From: Halomicrobium katesii DSM 19301
GTDB taxonomy: Archaea; Halobacteriota; Halobacteria; Halobacteriales; Haloarculaceae
Direction: 5' to 3'
Assembly (NCBI RefSeq): GCF_000379085.1
Contig: NZ_KB905378.1
Span: 1,369,978-1,433,977 of the forward strand
Length of the DNA: 64,000 bases
Shown: positions 63,562 through 64,000 of the stretch, in pieces
Layout: the number at the start of each line of letters is the position of its first letter
How positions within the stretch are numbered: position 1 is the stretch's first letter
Translations under genes and position numbers: made by a program
Notes under the pieces: generated by a model
Database searches by the model: none
The model's input: the letters and a program-made list of their open reading frames with translations, nothing else
What the model was told of the DNA's origin: nothing

Positions 63562-63618
63562 GGACGGCGGTTGTCCACGCCCGGCCCTAATCATTCCGAT
63601 CCACCTTTTTCCGCTGCG

Positions 63619-63803
63619 GGTGCGCCTCCGGCGCACCGCTTGCGCAAAAACGTGGGCGAAAAAGGCCGCGAGTCGCGCCTTCGGCGCGCTCGCGGTGAAC
63701 CGGGCGACCTTCCGGGTCCTTCGGACCGCTCGGTCGCCCGGATGCTCACAGCAACGACGTGGCGCGCGCTGTCGCTCGCTCCGTCGAGCGACGGCACTGT
63801 GAG
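63619..63803. repeat. Cluster of strong stem-loops upstream of serS
   Basis: Four consecutive GC stems: ggtgcgcc-tcc-ggcgcacc (63619-63637); a 13-bp stem ccgcgag/cgcgcc-ttc-ggcgcg/ctcgcgg (63666-63695); cgggcgacc...ggtcgcccg (63701-63740) with an inner ggtcc-ttc-ggacc; and ctcacag...ctgtgag (63745-63803) with an inner ccgtc-gagc-gacgg. Three loops are ttc or tcc. No coding frame of good bias. 63562-63969 is the spacer between divergent serS and the last gene. Confidence 0.6.
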
Positions 63804-63969
63804 AGGTCTTCGCGAGCCACTGGCGAGCGAATGGCTCGACAGACGAGTGGGGTGAGGGCTTTCGGTACTCGTTGGCACCGCCGATCACTGTCTCGTCGAC
63901 CCCTAGCGACACCAGGTACTACTGTTGGGACCGCCCGCCTATAAGACCGACCGGCAAGAACAGCCGCCA

Positions 63970-64000
63970 ATGACCGAGCCGGAGACGGTCGTCGTCGGCG
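63970..64000 (+). CDS. Start of a gene cut by the window end
   Basis: ATG 63970 followed by MTEPETVVVG. A beta-strand rich in Val before Gly is often the beginning of a Rossmann dinucleotide fold, but ten residues are not enough for a call. A TATA-like cctataaga at about 63939-63947 lies 27 nt upstream, which supports a genuine leaderless start. Confidence 0.5.
   Translation, partial: MTEPETVVVG

Overview
The window looks like a haloarchaeal chromosome (class Halobacteria, probably Haloarculaceae-like). The evidence is the high GC content, very acidic proteins, twin-arginine lipoproteins, TATA boxes 25-28 nt upstream of start codons (leaderless transcripts), halophile-only families (HalOD1, DUF373, DUF6498) and archaeal insertion sequences (ISH3-like, IS1595/ISH4-like, IS5 and IS630 types). 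No species is assigned.

Layout. 1-9.9 kb is a transposon-scarred area. An IS630 fragment and a broken winged-helix gene come first, then TauE, M20 peptidase and folA. Next is a glutamate-synthase gene cut by an ISH3-like element that carries a nested IS701-like element with a 7-bp duplication. A CoiA-like gene and a Tat-exported protein gene are both truncated by one 934-bp IS5-type element. 10-15 kb is nitrogen metabolism: a frameshifted nirA, then amt-glnK-lrp, plus cheC. 15-30 kb is mostly housekeeping and includes hemB, two Lrp regulators (one of them before 15 kb, beside glnK), an amidohydrolase, a dabB-dabA inorganic-carbon uptake pair, cinA, an HdrD-like membrane oxidoreductase and a radical SAM gene. 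30-39 kb is a catabolic locus: ABC sugar-type importer, creatininase-like hydrolase, mandelate-racemase-type dehydratase, SDR dehydrogenase and RidA, with a divergent IclR regulator. 41-45 kb is a decayed integrative element next to an intron-containing tRNA-Arg(TCT); it is shattered by an IS630/IS1595 chimera and three copies of a 141-bp MITE. 45-64 kb is core: CNNM-type transporter, aspartokinase, ahcY with an MTA/SAH-deaminase-like gene, hisG, a metzincin lipoprotein, an enolase-like protein, Tsr3, a peroxiredoxin with a long acidic tail, an APC-UspA transporter and serS.

The most unusual content is two sets of small non-autonomous repeats. The first (here PAL80) is a 79-80 bp near-perfect palindrome present five times. 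Every copy is flanked by a direct TGA (or TCA) triplet, and two copies sit exactly on the TGA stop codons of aspartokinase and serS. The arms, loops and flanks of the copies occur in different relative orientations. The second (here MITE141) is a 140-141 bp element present four times with 8-9 bp target duplications. Its ends match the resident IS5-type element, which is the likely source of transposase. One MITE141 copy lies inside an IS1595-type transposase gene, and removing it with one duplication restores the reading frame.
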